NCBI GenBank assembly: GCA_011523155.1
Contig: WTHL01000196.1
Coordinates: 1,905 to 9,349, forward strand
Direction of reading: 5' to 3'
Length of the DNA stretch: 7,445 nucleotides
Source: Synechococcus sp. PL34863bin_39
GTDB lineage: Bacteria > Cyanobacteriota > Cyanobacteriia > PCC-6307 > Cyanobiaceae
The notes under the pieces are model-generated. The model saw nothing but the letters and a program-made list of their open reading frames with translations, did not search any database and was not told the DNA's origin. The translations under genes and the position numbers were made by a program. This document shows, piece by piece, positions 5,360 through 7,445 of this stretch. Every line of letters starts with the position of its first letter. The stretch's first letter is position 1.

Positions 5360-5974
5360 GTGGCAGACGTGTTTGCCTGGCAGATCTGTATGCGCCCTGA
5401 CGATGATGAAATCGCGAGGCTGCTGAGGAAGCCAGGAGAAATTGACAGGCTTCTCGGTGTTAGCGAGGACGAGATTCGTGCCTGGTCAGAGTCGTATTCC
5501 CGTGTGCCATCGGAGGTTCAACCGTCATCACGGTTGGCTGGGAGCACCAGTGATGGAGCAACGGAAAACAACGACCATCAACAAGCGCAGGCATCAACGC
5601 TGGCGTTGAAGAAAATCGGCACGATCACGTTGCTTGTGATCTCCCTCATTGCGGCTGTGCAGGTCTTCAGGGGCGATCGCCAGCCTCGGCAGTTGAAGTC
5701 TCCGGTTCCTCCCGTTGCGGCGGATGTCAACGGAGATCCAGCCGTCAGATCAACGGTGATCCGGGCCACCCAGGATTGCTGGATGGAAGTACGGGATGCA
5801 TCCCGCACCACCTTGTTTGAGGGCATTCTCAAGAAGGATGAAACCCTGACGCTGTCCCTGCCAGAGGGATTTGAAATTTACCCGGGCAAACCGGAGACGC
5901 TTCTGATCACGGTGGATGGTGAAGCCGCCAAACTTGGCTATGAGCTTCGCTGGTATCGCTTCCCCGGTGAGTAA
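5360..5974 (+). CDS. Membrane protein with RodZ-like C-terminal (DUF4115) domain
   Basis: Up to 204 residues from GTG 5360; ATG 5390 would give 194 and is equally possible, since neither has a strong ribosome binding site. Domains in order: a polar N-terminal part of about 85 residues, one membrane helix at about 86-103 (IGTITLLVISLIAAVQVF), a Pro-rich linker, and from about 134 a C-terminal domain resembling the DUF4115 domain of RodZ (CWMEVRDASRTTLFEG at 140-155, the KKDETLTL strand, GKPETLLITVDG at 176-187, then KLGY). RodZ links the MreB cytoskeleton to the cell wall and has a cytoplasmic helix-turn-helix before the membrane helix. Here only a short stretch (EIDRLLGVSEDEIRAWSE, 27-44) hints at a shrunken helix-turn-helix. 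So it is a RodZ-like or merely DUF4115-containing protein, not a confident RodZ. It converges with the rhomboid gene, with 29 bp between stops. Confidence 0.8.
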   Translation: MADVFAWQICMRPDDDEIARLLRKPGEIDRLLGVSEDEIRAWSESYSRVPSEVQPSSRLAGSTSDGATENNDHQQAQASTLALKKIGTITLLVISLIAAVQVFRGDRQPRQLKSPVPPVAADVNGDPAVRSTVIRATQDCWMEVRDASRTTLFEGILKKDETLTLSLPEGFEIYPGKPETLLITVDGEAAKLGYELRWYRFPGE

Positions 5975-5980
5975 TCGAGT

Positions 5981-5997
5981 CCCGATGAGTCTTCGGG
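5981..5997. terminator. Possible weak hairpin terminator between converging genes
   Basis: CCCGA (5981-5985) and TCGGG (5993-5997) can pair around a 7-nt loop in the 29-bp gap between the RodZ-like and rhomboid stop codons. On the plus strand it is followed by TTTGAGT, a poor T-tract. The position suits a terminator, but the stem is short, so the call is tentative. Confidence 0.3.
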
Positions 5998-6003
5998 TTT
6001 GAG

Positions 6004-6525
6004 TCAGGTTGCCTTGGGTTGTGCCATGACAATGGCCGCGAGGATTCCACCTGCAAATCCTCCGGCGTGCCCGATCCAGCTCACCCCCGGCGGCGAAGCC
6101 CAGGGGAGCAGGCCAATGGTGGCGCTGCCGTACAGGCTCAGGGTCAGACCACTCAAGGCAAGGCTGATCAGCCTGCGCTCCACCAGTCCCCGCACGATGA
6201 GATAGCCAAGCAGTCCGTAGACAACGCCGGAGAGGCCATGGCTCCGTGTTGGCCAGAACAGCCAGATCGGGATCTCCGCAATCACAACCCCGATCCAGAC
6301 GGCTCCGTAGGCCTTCAGTCCCTGACTGATCACCAGGTAGCTCAACGGCAGAAACGCCAGGGTGTTCGAGAGCAGATGTTCAACACCGCCGTGGCTGAAG
6401 GGTGCCGTGAACAACGACCACCACGGGGTTCCTCGTCCGATGGGGAGGGTCCAGCTGCCGGCGAACAGGGTGCTGTCCACAAGTTCCTGCAGCCAGGCCA
6501 CGCCCACCAGGGCTAGAGGTAGCAC
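6004..6525 (-). CDS. Rhomboid-family intramembrane serine protease
   Basis: A 173-residue multi-span membrane protein. Rhomboids cut substrate helices within the membrane with a Ser-His dyad. Family marks are present and intact: HLLSN (50-54), matching the H-x3-N of E. coli GlpG; the active-site segment SHGLSGVVYG (95-104), with Ser99 as nucleophile in GxSG; and WIGHAGGFAGG (150-160), with His153 as the base. About six hydrophobic segments can be counted, the basic bacterial core without extra domains. The loop-1 region carries TPWWSLFTAPFSHG (33-46), typical of the family. The start is uncertain. GTG 6525 is the first usable start after the upstream stop; the frame stays open further upstream without an ATG, and an ATG at 6536 is in another frame. 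The gene follows the PPOX-type flavoprotein gene on the same strand after 44 bp, suggesting co-transcription. Substrates are unknown. Confidence 0.92.
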   Translation of the reverse strand: MLPLALVGVAWLQELVDSTLFAGSWTLPIGRGTPWWSLFTAPFSHGGVEHLLSNTLAFLPLSYLVISQGLKAYGAVWIGVVIAEIPIWLFWPTRSHGLSGVVYGLLGYLIVRGLVERRLISLALSGLTLSLYGSATIGLLPWASPPGVSWIGHAGGFAGGILAAIVMAQPKAT

Positions 6526-6569
6526 CGGCGACCATCGCTGCCTTTCGCTGTTTGGGGAAGAACGCTCCG

Positions 6570-7229
6570 TCAGGGGTTGAGGTTGGCAGCGATCCAGCCA
6601 TCCTGGGCCATCCAGCGTCGCCGTCGGTGTGGTGTTCCGATCAGTTCGAGAAGCTCCACTTCTTGAATGCGCAGGCTCAGGAGTTGAAAGGAGGTCGGCG
6701 GCGGCGTCCCATCGCTGATCGCTTCCGGAAAGTTGGCATCTGACATTAGAGGTTCTCCAGGCGATGGCCAGCCCCAGAGTGCCCTTGCTCCCGGGCTCAG
6801 CTGAACCCAGTGTTGCAGCGCCCGACGTTCTTGGTCGTCAGGGTGAAGGGTTAGGCGTCTTGCTTTGAATCGGAACTGACAGCGTGCTTTCGGAAGCAGC
6901 CAGCACAGTTCACATTGCGGGTTCTGGTTGAGCTCCGTCACTTTCCGACTGCGTTGATCGGTCAGCAGTTCCACGGTGTCTGCATCACGCCAGCCGCGAA
7001 ACACCAGTGTTCTGACTCGGGGCCATCCATCAGTCCCGGTCGTCGCCAGTTGAACCCATCGACGCATGGGTGAGCGCCCTTCCTTCTCTTGTGCTGCTCG
7101 CAGCAGTGGGCGCCACGGAGGAAGGGAGGAAGAAGTCAAGGGTTCGGTTGGAACAGCTAGAACACAATGTCGACCGCTTCGGGGTAACGGCCATGGCTGC
7201 TGAGGCATCGTGATGAAGCATTCATTCAT
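6570..7229 (-). CDS. FMN-binding PPOX-family protein (Alr4036-type, pyridoxamine oxidase-like)
   Basis: A 219-residue split-barrel flavoprotein related to pyridoxamine 5'-phosphate oxidase, most like the cyanobacterial Alr4036-type group. Visible marks: PPWRPLLRAA (37-46) and RWVQLATTG (57-65) of the first strands; RVRTLVFRGW (71-80), the FMN-phosphate-contacting segment; TDQRSRKVTEL (90-100), matching the Ser-Arg-Lys loop of PNPOx; CELCWLLPKARCQFRFKARRL (two strands, 106-126); and the C-terminal RRRWMAQDGWIAANLNP (203-219), like the PNPOx tail. This fits an FMN-dependent oxidoreductase, but vitamin B6 oxidase activity is not shown, because related proteins act on other substrates or just bind flavin. 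The start is ATG 7229 or ATG 7208; the first 36 residues are poorly conserved in character. The stop lies 44 bp before the rhomboid start. Its 5' end overlaps a small plus-strand ORF. Confidence 0.87.
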   Translation of the reverse strand: MNECFITMPQQPWPLPRSGRHCVLAVPTEPLTSSSLPPWRPLLRAAQEKEGRSPMRRWVQLATTGTDGWPRVRTLVFRGWRDADTVELLTDQRSRKVTELNQNPQCELCWLLPKARCQFRFKARRLTLHPDDQERRALQHWVQLSPGARALWGWPSPGEPLMSDANFPEAISDGTPPPTSFQLLSLRIQEVELLELIGTPHRRRRWMAQDGWIAANLNP

Positions 7230-7305
7230 GCTTCGCTCAGGATTCAGTCAGCCCCGGGGCGCCAATCCGGGCAAGAGTGTGTGGGGGGCAGGGCGCTCCC
7301 AGTGA
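7213..7305 (+). CDS. Possible 30-residue small protein, antisense to the PPOX gene start
   Basis: ATG 7213 is preceded by GAGG (7202-7205) with seven bases between, a good Shine-Dalgarno arrangement, and the frame runs 30 codons to TGA at 7303-7305. A strong intrinsic terminator begins seven bases after this stop. The peptide starts MKHSFMLRSG and is basic, rich in Gly, Ser and Arg, with no membrane span. It overlaps the beginning of the minus-strand flavoprotein gene by 17 bp. No homologue is recognised. It could equally be the body of a small non-coding RNA ending at the terminator, or chance. Confidence 0.3.
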   Translation: MKHSFMLRSGFSQPRGANPGKSVWGAGRSQ

Positions 7306-7311
7306 TCCAAG

Positions 7312-7346
7312 CAAGGCCCCCGGTCCGCCAGCCCAGGGGCTTTTTT
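7312..7346 (+). terminator. Intrinsic terminator, plus strand
   Basis: AAGGCCCC at 7313-7320 pairs with GGGGCTTT at 7336-7343 (five GC pairs, then a G-T wobble and A-T pairs), and a run of six T follows at 7341-7346. On the minus strand there is no T-tract, so it acts on plus-strand transcripts. No annotated plus-strand gene precedes it except the 30-codon ORF, so it implies a short plus-strand transcript starting somewhere before 7312. Confidence 0.8.
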
Positions 7347-7420
7347 GTCTTGGTGGGTTGTCCTCGCAACCTTGTTGATCAGGTGGAGTGGAATGGCCGG
7401 AGAGGTGTTGCCCTTCAAGT

Positions 7421-7445
7421 AAAAAAGCGCCTGGATGAGGGATCC
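7421..7445 (-). terminator. Palindromic terminator cut by the window edge (for a minus-strand gene beyond)
   Basis: A run of six A (7421-7426) is followed by GCGCCTGGAT, the loop GAGGG, and then ATCC at the very end, which begins the complementary arm. On the minus strand this reads as a stem ending in six T. The rest of the arm lies outside the window, so the length of the stem is inferred; only the GGAT/ATCC pairing is seen directly. It would end a minus-strand transcript entering from the right. Confidence 0.55.

Noticed and set aside
5238..5426. Plus-strand ORF of 62 residues before the RodZ-like gene
   Set aside because: It has no ribosome binding site, overlaps the RodZ-like gene out of frame, and is rich in Arg and Val without domain-like pattern.
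5673..5680. GCGATCGC octamer (HIP1-like)
   Set aside because: This is the only copy noticed, inside a coding region; without many copies it says nothing about HIP1 enrichment.
6019..6516. Plus-strand ORF of 165 residues opposite the rhomboid gene
   Set aside because: The minus-strand frame has the full rhomboid catalytic motifs and membrane segments; the plus-strand translation is hydrophilic and composition-biased.
7230..7340. Possible tRNA, SRP RNA or 6S RNA before the right-hand terminator
   Set aside because: No T-loop GTTCRA motif, acceptor pairing, or SRP GGAAG/GCAGCC core could be found; only the hairpin at the end is clear.

Overview
The window looks like chromosomal DNA from a marine picocyanobacterium of the Synechococcus/Prochlorococcus lineage, most likely a high-GC Synechococcus. 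The reasons are a complete high-light-inducible (Hli/CAB-like) protein, very compact gene packing, several small hypothetical membrane proteins, and thiD, nth, rhomboid and PPOX-family proteins resembling cyanobacterial forms. The assignment is from family knowledge and codon/GC impression, not from a database search. No rRNA, tRNA, CRISPR array or intact mobile element was seen.

Left part (1-3742), almost all minus strand. Reading in the direction of transcription: nth (endonuclease III) overlaps thiD (HMP/HMP-P kinase) by an ATGA junction. Next come a high-light-inducible protein, an 89-aa helical protein, a 153-aa membrane-anchored beta-rich protein, and a PfkB-family sugar kinase. A 43-aa single-membrane-span protein on the plus strand converges on the kinase and overlaps its end by 7 bp.

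Middle part (3743-5974), where strands switch. A plus-strand gene at 3881-4286 appears to carry a one-base frameshift near 4050 and is coupled (TAATG) to a two-span membrane protein. It is followed by a minus-strand four-span membrane protein in a distinctly AT-richer patch (about 40% GC by hand count against about 60% beside it), which may itself be frameshifted at its 5' end. Then comes a stretch of roughly 290 bp without a gene, and a plus-strand membrane protein with a RodZ-like C-terminal domain.

Right part (5975-7445). On the minus strand a PPOX-family flavoprotein precedes a rhomboid protease with an intact Ser/His dyad, probably as one transcript. The right edge has a strong plus-strand intrinsic terminator at 7312-7346, preceded by a 30-codon ORF with a good Shine-Dalgarno sequence. 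At the very end lies the first half of a palindromic terminator that probably serves a minus-strand gene beyond the window.

The genes do not form one pathway; they are mostly housekeeping (DNA repair, thiamin, photoprotection, proteolysis) plus lineage-specific small proteins. I did not find a convincing new multi-gene system. The most checkable oddities are the two probable frameshifts around the 3.9-5.1 kb strand-switch region, the Asp-to-Glu change at the catalytic position of Nth with its atypical cysteine spacing, and the terminator-linked small ORF at the right edge.
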